64,000 nucleotides of DNA, taken from contig JBNJGB010000005.1 of the NCBI GenBank assembly GCA_051747385.1, positions 191,209-255,208 on the forward strand. The letters are read 5' to 3'. Under the pieces are notes generated by a model. The model searched no databases and was not told the DNA's origin. It saw only the letters and a program-made list of their open reading frames with translations. The number at the start of each line of letters is the position of its first letter. Within the stretch, counting starts at the first letter, position 1. Positions 1 through 8,706 of the stretch are shown here, one piece after another. A program made the translations under genes and the position numbers. The stretch is from JBNJGB01 sp051747385 (lineage in GTDB: Bacteria > Myxococcota_A > UBA9042 > PHBI01 > JACKFB01).

Positions 1-3000
1 CGCTGGCGGTGGTGACCTCCACGCCCCCGGTCGTCCGCACGAGGCTCAGCCCACCCCCGTCCGCGTCGAGGGTCCCGGTGAGCCGGCCCGCGGCGTCCCA
101 GGTGTACTCGGTGGTGCTCCCGGCGAAGTCCGTGAGCGCGAGCAGCAGCCCGCCGGGGCCGTAGGTCGCCGACGCCGTCCGGCCCGCCGGGGTGGTGAAG
201 GAGTCGACGTACCCGCCCTCGTCCAGCGTGACCTCGGTGCGGTGACCCCCGGGCCCCACGATGGCCGACAGGCCGCCCGCGGTGTCGCGCTCCAGGGTGG
301 TCACCCTCCCCTGCCCGTCGGTGACGGAGGCCAGGCGCCCCTCGGCGTCGTAGGCGAAGGTGCGCACGGCCTCGCCCGTGAGGGTGTCGTAGCTGGCCAG
401 GTGCCGGCCGGACGGGGCGAACCGGTAGGCCAGCGTCCCGTCCGCGGACGTGACGAACGAGTCGAGCCCCAGGTCGGCCTCGGTGGCCACGCCCGGCAGC
501 ACGCGCACGAAGTTGTAGAGGTGGATGTCCTCGAGCAGGCGCACGTCCGTGAAGTACAGCGCCCCGTCCGGCCCCAGGGCCATGCTGTTCACGAAGGTCA
601 GGAAGATGCCGTCGGCCGGGAGCACGTCCTCGCTCCGCGTGTCCCGGGGCATGATCCCGGCCGCCGCGAGCTCGGCGTCGCTCGCCCCGGCGATCACGCG
701 CGGGCCGGCGTCGTCGACCTGCGTCAGGACGTCGTAGGTGCCCATGACCTCGGCGACGATGACCCCGCCGCCGGGAGCGGGGGCGAGGCTCTCCACGCCG
801 AACCCGTCGAGGACGTAGAACGCGTCGATGGTCCCGTCGGGCGTGATGCGCCGGACGGTCTCCTGGCGCTGCTCGTAGAAGTACAGGCTGCCGTCCTCGT
901 CGAAGACCATGCCCGTCTGGCCCACGGAGAGCCCCGCCTCCGACGCCGGCCCGCCGTCGCCGTTCGCCTCGCCTGCCAGCGGGTCGCCGTAGACGGGGGT
1001 GAAGTCGACCTCGCCCTCCGTGACGCGCTGGATCCGACCCTCGTTGGCGACCCAGACGGTGTCGTCGGGCGCGATGGCCAGGGCCTGGATGGGGTCGAAC
1101 CCGGTCGGGGCGTCCAGCAGGCACTGCCCGGCGTACACCTCCACCACCCCGTCCTCGACCACGTGCACGCAGCCGCCCAGGTTGGAGACGAACACGCGCC
1201 CCTGAGAGTCGACGGCGACGTTGTCCATGGGCACGACCGCCTCTGTGGCCGGCCCGCCGAGGCCGCACCCCGTCGACTGGAGACACCCGCTCTCCTGGGC
1301 CTCCTGGTCCGTGGCGAAGACCCGGCCCAGGAAGTGCTCCACGCTGCCGTCCTGTAGGAGGCGGAGGACCACGCTGCCCCCGGTGGGGCTCACGGTGCGG
1401 AAGTAGACCGAGCCGTCGGGCGCCGCGGCGATGTCCGCGAACAGGTCGAGCTGGCGCGGATCCAGGGGCAGGTGCGCGAGGTCGCCGGAGAACGCCTGGA
1501 AGGTGAGCACCTCTCCGCCCTCCTCCCCGGCGACGCCGGTGGACGGCGCCTCGCGCTCGCGGTGTCCGGCGGTGAACAGGGCCTGCGCGTCGGCGCCGTA
1601 GAAGTGGTGCCCGTCGAGCATCCAGCCGCCCAGCGCCAGGGTGTCCCGGGCGTCCAGGCCGCCGATCTCGCCGCGGAACGTCCGCCGGACCGGGAACAGG
1701 ACGCGCCCGTCCTGCAGGACCTCGCCGCCCGCCGCCCCGAACGAGGCATCGGCGCCGGCCAGCGGCGCCGCGTAGTCCACCTCGTAGAAGTACGAGACGG
1801 CCACCCGGACCGGCACCAGGCCGTACAGCCTGCGGCCGTAGGCGTCGAGGCCGTCCCAGGTGAAGGTGTGGGTCAGGTTCGCGTCCGGAGGGTACTCCTC
1901 GCCGGCCCGCTGGCCGGCCACCTGGATCTCGATGCCGACCTTCACCAGCGAGGCCGGCGGGTCGTCGCCGGTGAGCGGCCACTCGAAGGTCCGCCCGCTG
2001 CCCGCGAAGGTGCGGTCGCTGCGGTAGACCAGCGGCGTGGGGACGCCGGGCAGGCTCACCTGCTCCATGAGGACCTGGCTCTCGCACTCCACGATGGAGC
2101 CCCTCCGGCCGCAGGGGTCCGGGTTCTCGGGGAACTCGCCGTCCGGCTCCGTCGCGTCGTCCGGGAGGTCGAAGGGCCAGTTGAAGTCCCAGGGCGAGAA
2201 GTGGGTCACCGCGACCCGCCAGACCTCGTCGCCCGCGGAGAGCTGGGACGCCATGGCCACCCGCTCGGCGTCCGGGATGCCCGCCGCAGCCAGCTCCGAG
2301 TCTCCCTCTGCCTCCCCGTCCCCGTCCAGGTCCAGCTCGGCCCGCCCGTCGGTCACCGAGACCACCTGCAGGACCCGGCCGTCCTGCGACGCCTCCCACG
2401 CCTGGCTGCTGCGGTCGTAGACCCCGGAGGGGACCGCCGTGCCCACGTCGAAGCCGAGGAAGTTGTCCAGGTAGACCGCGACGGGCGCCGAGAAGCTCAC
2501 CGACTCCGCTCCGACTGCGAGGGCCTCGTCCAGGGAGAGCTCCACGGCGTAGGTGTAGGCAGTGTCTTCGGGAAGCTCGGCCGGCATGGCCTGCTCGCCC
2601 AGGTCGCCCACGGTGAACTCGGTCGCCCGGACGGTGAAGGTGTCGAGGATCTGCGTGGAGCCGTCGGGGAGGGTCAGGGTCGCCTGCGTTCCCGGGGCGA
2701 ACCACGCGCGGGCGGTGCGCTCGCCGTCCGAGTCGGCCTGCGTGGTCGCCACCGCCACGCCTCCGTCGGTGCCGTCCAGCTCCGTCCGGGCCTGGTCCAG
2801 GGGCGTGAGGACGATGTCGGGATACGTGGTGAAGTCCCGCCCCTCCGGCGTCCGGGTGCGGTCGACCGGCAGGTGCCCGTCCGCCTCGAAGCGGACCGTG
2901 ACGGGCTCGTCGCCGTTCACCACCAGGTCCACGTCGCCCCCGCCGCGGCTGAACGTGTGACCCATCTCCGGGCGACCGGGGCAGCTCGCGCGGACGCCCG

Positions 3001-3460
3001 GGAGGGGCTCGCCGTCCACACCGAGGACGCGGCCCCGCACGACCGCCACGCGCTCCGGCTCGAGGGCCGCCGGGTCCAGGCCGCGGATCACTGCGTCGTC
3101 GCCCTCGTACAGGAAGCGGATACCCTCGGCGAACGCCGCCCCGTCGGTCGGGTCCCACGGCGGCGCGGAGGCGCTCGGCTCGGGCGGTGGGGTCACGCAG
3201 GCGGGGAACTCCGCACACGCCTCGTCGGCACAGTCGGTCGCGCCGTCGCCGTCGTCGTCGGCGCCGTCGTCGCAGACCTCCAGCGTGACGGCGCCAGGCG
3301 GGCCATCGGGCGGCCCCTCGTCCGGGCCGACGTCCTCCTCCGCCGAGCCGCCCCCGCCTCCGCAGGCGAGGACCCCGGCCAGCAGGCCGGCGAGGAGCAG
3401 CAGGAGGGGCCTCGGCGCATGCCTCGACCCCGCGGACACGACAGGGCGGTGCAGACTCAC
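1..3460 (-). CDS. Teneurin/RHS-like repeat lipoprotein, C-terminus beyond the window edge
   Basis: The reading frame is open from a GTG at 3460 to the window edge (about 1,153 residues visible). Residues 1-33 form a lipoprotein signal ending in LLAGVLAC, so the product is probably anchored at residue 33. A short Asp/Cys-rich MopE-like stretch (CDDGADDDGDGATDC) follows, then a carboxypeptidase-regulatory-like beta domain. Near residue 477 is a VYRSDRTF motif like the YRSDR element of FN-plug domains. Residues about 660-955 resemble an NHL/SMP beta-propeller (LGPDGALYFTD, IAPDDTVWVAN). From about residue 990 to the edge, YD/RHS repeats begin (FAYDAEGRLASVTD, YTWDAAGRLTG). This order matches the core of teneurins and Tc-toxin-type shells. 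Any C-terminal toxin would lie outside the window. The frame was checked at six points and no shift was found. The family is well supported; the function is inferred. Confidence 0.85.
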   Translation of the reverse strand, partial: MSLHRPVVSAGSRHAPRPLLLLLAGLLAGVLACGGGGGSAEEDVGPDEGPPDGPPGAVTLEVCDDGADDDGDGATDCADEACAEFPACVTPPPEPSASAPPWDPTDGAAFAEGIRFLYEGDDAVIRGLDPAALEPERVAVVRGRVLGVDGEPLPGVRASCPGRPEMGHTFSRGGGDVDLVVNGDEPVTVRFEADGHLPVDRTRTPEGRDFTTYPDIVLTPLDQARTELDGTDGGVAVATTQADSDGERTARAWFAPGTQATLTLPDGSTQILDTFTVRATEFTVGDLGEQAMPAELPEDTAYTYAVELSLDEALAVGAESVSFSAPVAVYLDNFLGFDVGTAVPSGVYDRSSQAWEASQDGRVLQVVSVTDGRAELDLDGDGEAEGDSELAAAGIPDAERVAMASQLSAGDEVWRVAVTHFSPWDFNWPFDLPDDATEPDGEFPENPDPCGRRGSIVECESQVLMEQVSLPGVPTPLVYRSDRTFAGSGRTFEWPLTGDDPPASLVKVGIEIQVAGQRAGEEYPPDANLTHTFTWDGLDAYGRRLYGLVPVRVAVSYFYEVDYAAPLAGADASFGAAGGEVLQDGRVLFPVRRTFRGEIGGLDARDTLALGGWMLDGHHFYGADAQALFTAGHREREAPSTGVAGEEGGEVLTFQAFSGDLAHLPLDPRQLDLFADIAAAPDGSVYFRTVSPTGGSVVLRLLQDGSVEHFLGRVFATDQEAQESGCLQSTGCGLGGPATEAVVPMDNVAVDSQGRVFVSNLGGCVHVVEDGVVEVYAGQCLLDAPTGFDPIQALAIAPDDTVWVANEGRIQRVTEGEVDFTPVYGDPLAGEANGDGGPASEAGLSVGQTGMVFDEDGSLYFYEQRQETVRRITPDGTIDAFYVLDGFGVESLAPAPGGGVIVAEVMGTYDVLTQVDDAGPRVIAGASDAELAAAGIMPRDTRSEDVLPADGIFLTFVNSMALGPDGALYFTDVRLLEDIHLYNFVRVLPGVATEADLGLDSFVTSADGTLAYRFAPSGRHLASYDTLTGEAVRTFAYDAEGRLASVTDGQGRVTTLERDTAGGLSAIVGPGGHRTEVTLDEGGYVDSFTTPAGRTASATYGPGGLLLALTDFAGSTTEYTWDAAGRLTGTLDADGGGLSLVRTTGGVEVTTAS

Positions 3461-4259
3461 GGGGGCACTCCGGGGAACGCGGCGGCACACACGGCGCGCG
3501 AGGGCGGTGTGCGCCGCCGGTCGGGAGGAGAAGGTCCGCGACAATGGGCTGTACGTCGATGGTGCGCCGCTGGCCGGGGCCGGTCGAGATCGGGGCCGCG
3601 CTCGGCCCCCCGGGGACGGAGGCGCCCCGGCAGGCTGAGGGGCAGGTCACCGACGTCGCCGCCCCACCAGTGGACAGAGGACGGGAGTCACCCAGCCTGC
3701 CGCCGCCGGCGGCTGCCCGGCCACGGCGCATGGCTCCACCACCTCGGTGCGGGATACGAGAACGTGCGCAACGAATCGCGCTCACCTCGTCATGGAGGGC
3801 TGGCGCGGACCTGTCGCTCGGCGACGCCCACACCGAGCGATCCGGTCGGCGACGTTGAACCACTGGTCGTCGCGGAAGCCGACCGGCAGGCCCACTCCAG
3901 CGGTTCGATCCGCGCGCTCGCCACGGCGCTCGTAGAGCACCTGCACGCCCACGGGCTACGAGCCCTCATTGGATCCTCGAGCCGGATCGCATCCGGATCG
4001 GCGGATGGGCCCGGTGCCCGGGACGTAAGTGAATGCACGGCGTCGGATCCGATCGAGGCCCCGTTGCCGCCAGCAGCCAGCCCAACGCCTGCGCCCGCGT
4101 GACGGGAGCCGAGCGCCACCGTCTACATGCCCACCGACGTCGAGATCAGCCTCGAGAACGGCGACGCCCCCATGGGCGCCCTCCAGGTGTTTGCAGACCC
4201 CGCCCCGGCCCCCAGGTACACCGACTGGCTCCCGGAGTCCGCCGGGAAGCAGGCGCGCG
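3461..4259. other. Non-coding stretch between two lipoprotein genes, possible coding remnant
   Basis: About 800 bases lie between the GTG start of the RHS-like gene and the stop of the SGNH hydrolase gene. No convincing gene was found on either strand. A plus-strand stretch from about 4103 to 4280 reads like protein (TVYMPTDVEISLENGDAPMG) but has no start codon, follows a stop at 4100, and runs into the neighbouring gene. It may be a gene remnant or coincidence. Confidence 0.4.
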
Positions 4260-5603
4260 TCAGGGCGCCAGGGCGAAGGTGAAGGGGGTCTCGGGGCCGC
4301 CCTCCTCGCCCACCACCACGCCGCCCAGGGCCTCGAAGATCCGGTCCGCGTAGAGTTGGTGGCCGAGGTCGTTCATGTGCAGCGGGTCGTTGAGGTAGGG
4401 CTCCACGTCGTCGGTGCCCAGGGACGCCTCGATGTCCGCGATGACCACCCCGTCCAACGCGGCCACGGCCGTGCGCAGGTCGTCGAACGTGGAGCCCACC
4501 AGCCCCGGAATCACGGCGTGAAACGAGCCGGCCATGTCCTGCCAGGTCTCCGAGTTCCCGTAGTTCGGGTAGATGCAGTAGACGATGTCCGCCTCGGGAG
4601 CCCGGGCGCGGATCTCCTCGAGGATGGTCTCGATGTTCCCGGTGACCCCCTCGAAGTACTCCGGGAAGGCCTCCAGGAGGCCGAACACCTCGTCGCTCGA
4701 CTTGGAGGTGAGGTCGCCCATGTAGTTCTTCAGGTCGTTTCCGCCGACGGACACCACCACCACGTCCGCGTCCCCGGCGTGGGGGGCGAAGCGATCCTCG
4801 AAGTAGTCCGATCCGGGCAGCCAGTCGTCGGTCACGGCGCCCGGCACGGCCACGTTGACGTTCTCCGCCTCCGCGAGGGGCTGAACGAGGGTGCGCAGAC
4901 GCGCCGGGAAGTGCGGGTGCGGCCCGGCGTGGGGGACGCTGTCGCCGATGGTCACGATCTTCACCGCGCCCTCGGACACCGCCTCTGAGAAGCGGCGCGG
5001 ACAGTTGTGCGTCGTGCAGGCCTCCTCCGCGGCGAGGTCCGGCACCACCAGCCAGGTCCCCTCCGCCACGGCGCCGAAGGAAAAGCGCCCGTCCGGGCAG
5101 CTCTCCGTCGCGGCCTCGCCGCCCGTGCCCACCAGCGCGACGCCCCGACCGGACAGCGGCTCGTCGTGCTCGGTCGAGCCGAACTGCTCGTAGAGGGACT
5201 CGGCGCTCTCGTCCCGGTCCACGTAGAAGCGCCCCGAGACCGCCGGCGCCTCGAGGGCCTCGGCCGTCGGACAGGGCGGCCCCGCGTCCACCGCGTCCGT
5301 CTCGCCGACCACCGCGTCGCCGCCCCCGGCTTCCGGAGCGTCGGACGCCGTCACGTCGGGAACCGCGGCGTCGGGCACGTCGGACTCGGGGGTGTCCGCC
5401 CCGACGTCGGCCGGGCCGAGGTCGGGCACCGCATCCACTCCGACTTCGGACAGCGGGGCGTCAGGCGCCGCGTCCGCCGAACCCTCGTCCTGCACGTATG
5501 CGTCGACCGCGCCGTCCGCGTCCCGCTCGGCCCCGGCGCCCCCCTCGTCACAGGCGGCGATCGCCATGACCCCCACGAACGCCCACCTCACGACCCGATC
5601 CAT
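4260..5603 (-). CDS. SGNH/GDSL-family hydrolase lipoprotein
   Basis: This 447-residue protein has a lipoprotein signal (VMAIAAC near residue 18), a low-complexity Asp/Val/Pro/Ala linker to about residue 110, then an SGNH hydrolase domain. The signature blocks are visible: block I KIVTIGDSV with the nucleophile Ser, block III SVGGNDLKN with the oxyanion Asn, and block V DPLHMNDLGHQLYAD with the catalytic Asp and His. Such enzymes are esterases, lipases or carbohydrate deacetylases acting outside the cytoplasm. The substrate cannot be told from sequence. The acidic linker is typical of surface lipoproteins in this lineage. The start is the ATG directly before the signal peptide. Confidence 0.88.
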   Translation of the reverse strand: MDRVVRWAFVGVMAIAACDEGGAGAERDADGAVDAYVQDEGSADAAPDAPLSEVGVDAVPDLGPADVGADTPESDVPDAAVPDVTASDAPEAGGGDAVVGETDAVDAGPPCPTAEALEAPAVSGRFYVDRDESAESLYEQFGSTEHDEPLSGRGVALVGTGGEAATESCPDGRFSFGAVAEGTWLVVPDLAAEEACTTHNCPRRFSEAVSEGAVKIVTIGDSVPHAGPHPHFPARLRTLVQPLAEAENVNVAVPGAVTDDWLPGSDYFEDRFAPHAGDADVVVVSVGGNDLKNYMGDLTSKSSDEVFGLLEAFPEYFEGVTGNIETILEEIRARAPEADIVYCIYPNYGNSETWQDMAGSFHAVIPGLVGSTFDDLRTAVAALDGVVIADIEASLGTDDVEPYLNDPLHMNDLGHQLYADRIFEALGGVVVGEEGGPETPFTFALAP

Positions 5604-6111
5604 CCGCTCCCCCTCCCGCCGAGCCCGGAGTCTACGCGCGACGTCACGCCCCGCTCAACCCGGCCCGTTGCAGCCGCGCGCGGGCGCAGACCGTCTCCCC
5701 CACGGCAGGAAGGCGCACGACCATGAAGGCGGCGACGATGAAGGAAGCGATGTTCGGCGCCGCGGCAGACGGCCAGCCCGATCCAGTCGCGGATCACCGC
5801 ATCGCCTCGCAGAAGAAGGCGCACGCGTCGCTCGCACACTCGGTCGAGTCCGTGCAAGGCGCGCCCAGCGCCTTGTCGGACTGACAGGTGCTGCGCCTGG
5901 CGGGATCGGCGAGCTCGCAGAACTCCGACGAGGCGCAGTCGCCGTGGCGAAGCGGATCGACGCGAAGTCGGCCAGACCCCGCACGAACCGGCGGATGCGC
6001 TCCGGGAAGGCCCCGACGTCGGCCTCCGTCCGCACGGAGGCTGACACGCGGCGAGGCCCGGGCCGGCCCATCGGGCGCCAGCCCGACGCCCGGCAATCCG
6101 GCCTATGGAAA
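5604..6111 (-). pseudogene. Chimeric remnant: duplicated deacetylase tail joined to a Cys-rich lipoprotein tail
   Basis: No intact gene fits here. On the minus strand, 6036-5942 encodes a second copy of the C-terminal segment of the next-upstream deacetylase (FPERIRRFVRGLADFASI). Near 5942 the sequence switches frame and identity to a Cys-rich tail (CELADPARRSTC, GAPCTDSTECASDACAFFC) that ends with TGA at 5794-5796. The spacing of cysteines resembles the Cys-rich lipoproteins common in Myxococcota. The stretch looks like two truncated genes brought together by recombination. No plausible start, signal peptide or continuous frame covers both halves. Confidence 0.55.
5942..6036. repeat. Direct repeat, copy 1 (decayed copy of deacetylase 3' end)
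   Basis: These 95 bases match 6150-6244 with 6 mismatches by eye (about 94 percent identity) at an offset of 208 bases. Copy 2 lies in the intact deacetylase gene; copy 1 lies in the remnant downstream of it. Confidence 0.85.
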
Positions 6112-7098
6112 CTACCGGCCGGGCGCCGCGACGCCGGCGATCTCGCTCACCGTGGCGAAGCGGATCGACGCGAAGTCGGTCAGCCCCCGCACGAACCGGC
6201 GGATGCGCTCCTGGAACGCCTCGGCGTCGGCCTCCGTCCGCACGAACGGGCTCAGCCCCGGCAGGAGGCTCTCGCTGTGGAACATCATGTTGAGGTGGGA
6301 GACCCCCATCTCCACGTGGTGGCGCGCCAGGATGAGCATGTCCCGATCGTCGGCCGTCTCCGGCGAGAGGAAGATCCGCCGGAGCACCCGAGCCCGGTGC
6401 GCGATCCCGGCCGCGTGCAGATGCTTCAGGGGGCCGCGCCGTAGCAGTCCGTCGGCCTGGGAGGCCCGCGCGAAGGGGCGCCGGTTGAAGCCGGACGTGA
6501 CGGGGACCTCGACCACCGCCCCCTCGTCGTCCGGCACCGTGGGATCGTGGGTCGGACCGACGCGGTAGACGTGCTCCGGCGCGCCCACGAAGGAGGGCCC
6601 GTGCTCGCCCTCCCAGGAGATCCAGGGCGTGACCGAGGTGTCCACCGAGTAGCCGCAGTCGATCAGGGCCTCCACCGACGACCGCCCCAGGCCCCAGCGG
6701 CCGGCCCGGAACACCGTCGGGGGCTCCCCGCCGCGGACCTCGCCGATGGCGTCGGTGAGACGCCGGAGCTTCTCCCGCTGCAGGGCCACGGGCAGGTTGC
6801 ACATCATCGTGCGGACCGGCTCGAGAGGCTCGTCCACGGGCGGGCTCGTCCACGGGTGCAGGTGGGCGCCGATCTCCGCCTCGCCGGAGGCGTGGATCTC
6901 CCGGAACAGCCCGGCGGCCCAGTCGTCCGTGGCCGCCTCCCAGGTGAGCAGCCAGGTGGGGCGCACGCCCAGATCTCGCAGCATCCGCTGGGTGCCCGGC
7001 ACGCGCCGCAGGTTGGCCGTGGTGTGCGGCTCCCGCGTGGGATCCCAGGCGTCGGCCTCGGTGTCGATGGTGACCGCGAGCGGGATCTCCGGCTTCAT
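6112..7098 (-). CDS. Polysaccharide deacetylase (NodB/WalW-like)
   Basis: This 328-residue cytosolic-looking protein starts with VTIDTEADAWD, the metal-binding Asp motif in the form seen in WalW-like deacetylases. HLHPW in EIGAHLHPW is the His-x-His-type second motif. Family members remove acetyl groups from N-acetylated sugars. The ATG at 7098 overlaps the flippase stop as ATGA, so the two are translationally coupled. A role in trimming the exopolysaccharide made by this locus is inferred from position. A damaged extra copy of its 3' end lies just downstream (5942-6036). Confidence 0.8.
   Translation of the reverse strand: MKPEIPLAVTIDTEADAWDPTREPHTTANLRRVPGTQRMLRDLGVRPTWLLTWEAATDDWAAGLFREIHASGEAEIGAHLHPWTSPPVDEPLEPVRTMMCNLPVALQREKLRRLTDAIGEVRGGEPPTVFRAGRWGLGRSSVEALIDCGYSVDTSVTPWISWEGEHGPSFVGAPEHVYRVGPTHDPTVPDDEGAVVEVPVTSGFNRRPFARASQADGLLRRGPLKHLHAAGIAHRARVLRRIFLSPETADDRDMLILARHHVEMGVSHLNMMFHSESLLPGLSPFVRTEADAEAFQERIRRFVRGLTDFASIRFATVSEIAGVAAPGR
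6150..6244. repeat. Direct repeat, copy 2 (inside the intact deacetylase gene)
   Basis: This is the source copy of the 95-base direct repeat at 5942-6036. It encodes the FQERIRRFVRGLTDFASIRF segment near the C-terminus of the polysaccharide deacetylase. Confidence 0.85.
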
Positions 7099-8627
7099 GC
7101 CCGACTCCTGTTGGCGACGACGCTGCCGATCTGGTGCAGGCGGGTGCGGATCATGCGCACGATGGCGTCGCGCTCGGCCACGCCGAGGACACCGCCGCGC
7201 CACATCAGCGCGAAGAAGACGCCGGTGAAGACCGTGGCGACGCCGACCTGGGCCCAGAAGCCCTCGGGGCTCCACACGAAATAGGCGGCGATGATGGCGG
7301 CGGCGTAGCCGGCGAGGCGCAGCGTCGGCCACCAGTCGTACGCCACGGGCCAGAGGCGCTGGGCGAACCAGACGAAGGCCGCGAGGCGGAGCGCGAAGGC
7401 GACGACCGTGGCCAGGGCGGCGCCCCACGCGCCGAACGGGGGCACGAGCAGGGCGTAGCCGATCAGGGCGGTCACCACCGCGATCCACGTGGCGATGGTG
7501 GCCCGGGAGGTCCGCTCCGACACCTGGATCCCGAACTCGTACACCTTGGTCCACCCCTGGAAGGCGTAGGCGGCGAGGATCACCGGAACGAGGACTGCCG
7601 CCCCATGGTATTCGGGGTTGGACATGATGTGCAGGGTCGGGGTGACGAAGAGCGAGATGCCCACCACGACCAGCATCACGAGGCACGAGAACAACAGCAG
7701 GCCCCGGTTGTAGGCTTTCTCGCGAACCTCCTTGTCCTCGCGGACGAGCCGGAAGCGCTGCGGATTCCAGGCCAGGAAGAACGGCGCCTCGGTCAGGTGC
7801 GCCAGGACGAAGCCGAACTGGTAGGCGAGGCTGTACACGCCCGTGACGTCCAGGTCGTGCCAGGCGACCAGGAAGTAGCGATCGGCGTACGTCAGGATGA
7901 ATGTACCGGCCGTCGTCACGCGGTACGGCAGCCCGAACCGGATGAGGTCGAAGTACACGGCCTTGATGATCGGGAAGCCCGTCCGCCGGAAGAACCAGGC
8001 GAGGAGGAACGGGGTCAGCACGGCGTAGGTGATGATCGTGCTCAGGAGGATGCCCCGGACGCCCTCCTCCAGGACGACCACGAACAGCACGTTCAACGCG
8101 AGCTGGAGCACGAGCTTGGCGATGCTGACCCCGGTGTAGAGGCCCGAGCGCTGGCGCACCTGCATGAGGAGCGTGGGCAGCGTCAGGCACGGGTCGAGCA
8201 CGAAGCTGAGCGCCGTGAGGGCGACCAGGTAGCCCTGCCCGGGGTCCTTGAGCACCAGCCCCGCGATCACGTCGGAGCCCAGGTACAACGCCAGCGCCCC
8301 CACGAGGTGGAAGGCCTGCATCATCGTCCAGGCCGCCACGACTACGCCGCGCGCCGTCCGCTCGTCGTCGGTCTTGAAGTAGAAGCGGAAGACGCCGGCC
8401 GTGACGCCGGCCGACAGGAAGATGGCCGCCACGTCCACGCTCATGACCAGCAGGTGCACCGTGGCGTAGTCGGACGTGGAGAGGTAGCGGGTGTAGATGG
8501 GCAGCATGATGAAGCTGACCGCCCGCTGCGCGACGAAACCCAGCCCGTAGACGAGGGCGTCCCGGCTCAGCCTCCCCGTGGAGGTCGGGTCGTCCGACTT
8601 CGTGCTGGTGGAGTCGTCCGCGCTCAT
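7095..8627 (-). CDS. Wzx-type oligosaccharide flippase
   Basis: This polytopic protein of about 510 residues begins its first membrane segment in LVYGLGFVAQRAVSFIMLPI, typical of polysaccharide flippases of the MOP superfamily. Many further hydrophobic helices run to the end. It would flip undecaprenyl-linked repeat units across the inner membrane. The ATG at 8627, behind AGAAGGGGAC, is preferred. An in-frame TTG at 8675 would add 16 Ala/Thr-rich residues. The gene overlaps the deacetylase by ATGA downstream and follows the polymerase/ligase gene in the same operon. Confidence 0.85.
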   Translation of the reverse strand: MSADDSTSTKSDDPTSTGRLSRDALVYGLGFVAQRAVSFIMLPIYTRYLSTSDYATVHLLVMSVDVAAIFLSAGVTAGVFRFYFKTDDERTARGVVVAAWTMMQAFHLVGALALYLGSDVIAGLVLKDPGQGYLVALTALSFVLDPCLTLPTLLMQVRQRSGLYTGVSIAKLVLQLALNVLFVVVLEEGVRGILLSTIITYAVLTPFLLAWFFRRTGFPIIKAVYFDLIRFGLPYRVTTAGTFILTYADRYFLVAWHDLDVTGVYSLAYQFGFVLAHLTEAPFFLAWNPQRFRLVREDKEVREKAYNRGLLLFSCLVMLVVVGISLFVTPTLHIMSNPEYHGAAVLVPVILAAYAFQGWTKVYEFGIQVSERTSRATIATWIAVVTALIGYALLVPPFGAWGAALATVVAFALRLAAFVWFAQRLWPVAYDWWPTLRLAGYAAAIIAAYFVWSPEGFWAQVGVATVFTGVFFALMWRGGVLGVAERDAIVRMIRTRLHQIGSVVANRSRA

Positions 8628-8706
8628 GTCCCCTTCTGCTGCCGGGGTGGCCGCTCTCGCCGGCGTCGAGGCCAAATGGGCGTTCAGGCCCGTCGGGGCC
8701 GATGGC

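Noticed and set aside
1472..4102. Long open plus-strand frame opposite the teneurin-like gene
   Set aside because: It is the antisense of the minus-strand gene. High GC leaves such frames open, and its residue mix (Arg/Gly/Val/His) has no protein-like pattern or domain.
4103..4280. Protein-like plus-strand frame next to the SGNH hydrolase gene
   Set aside because: It has no start codon, a stop precedes it, and it runs into the neighbouring gene.
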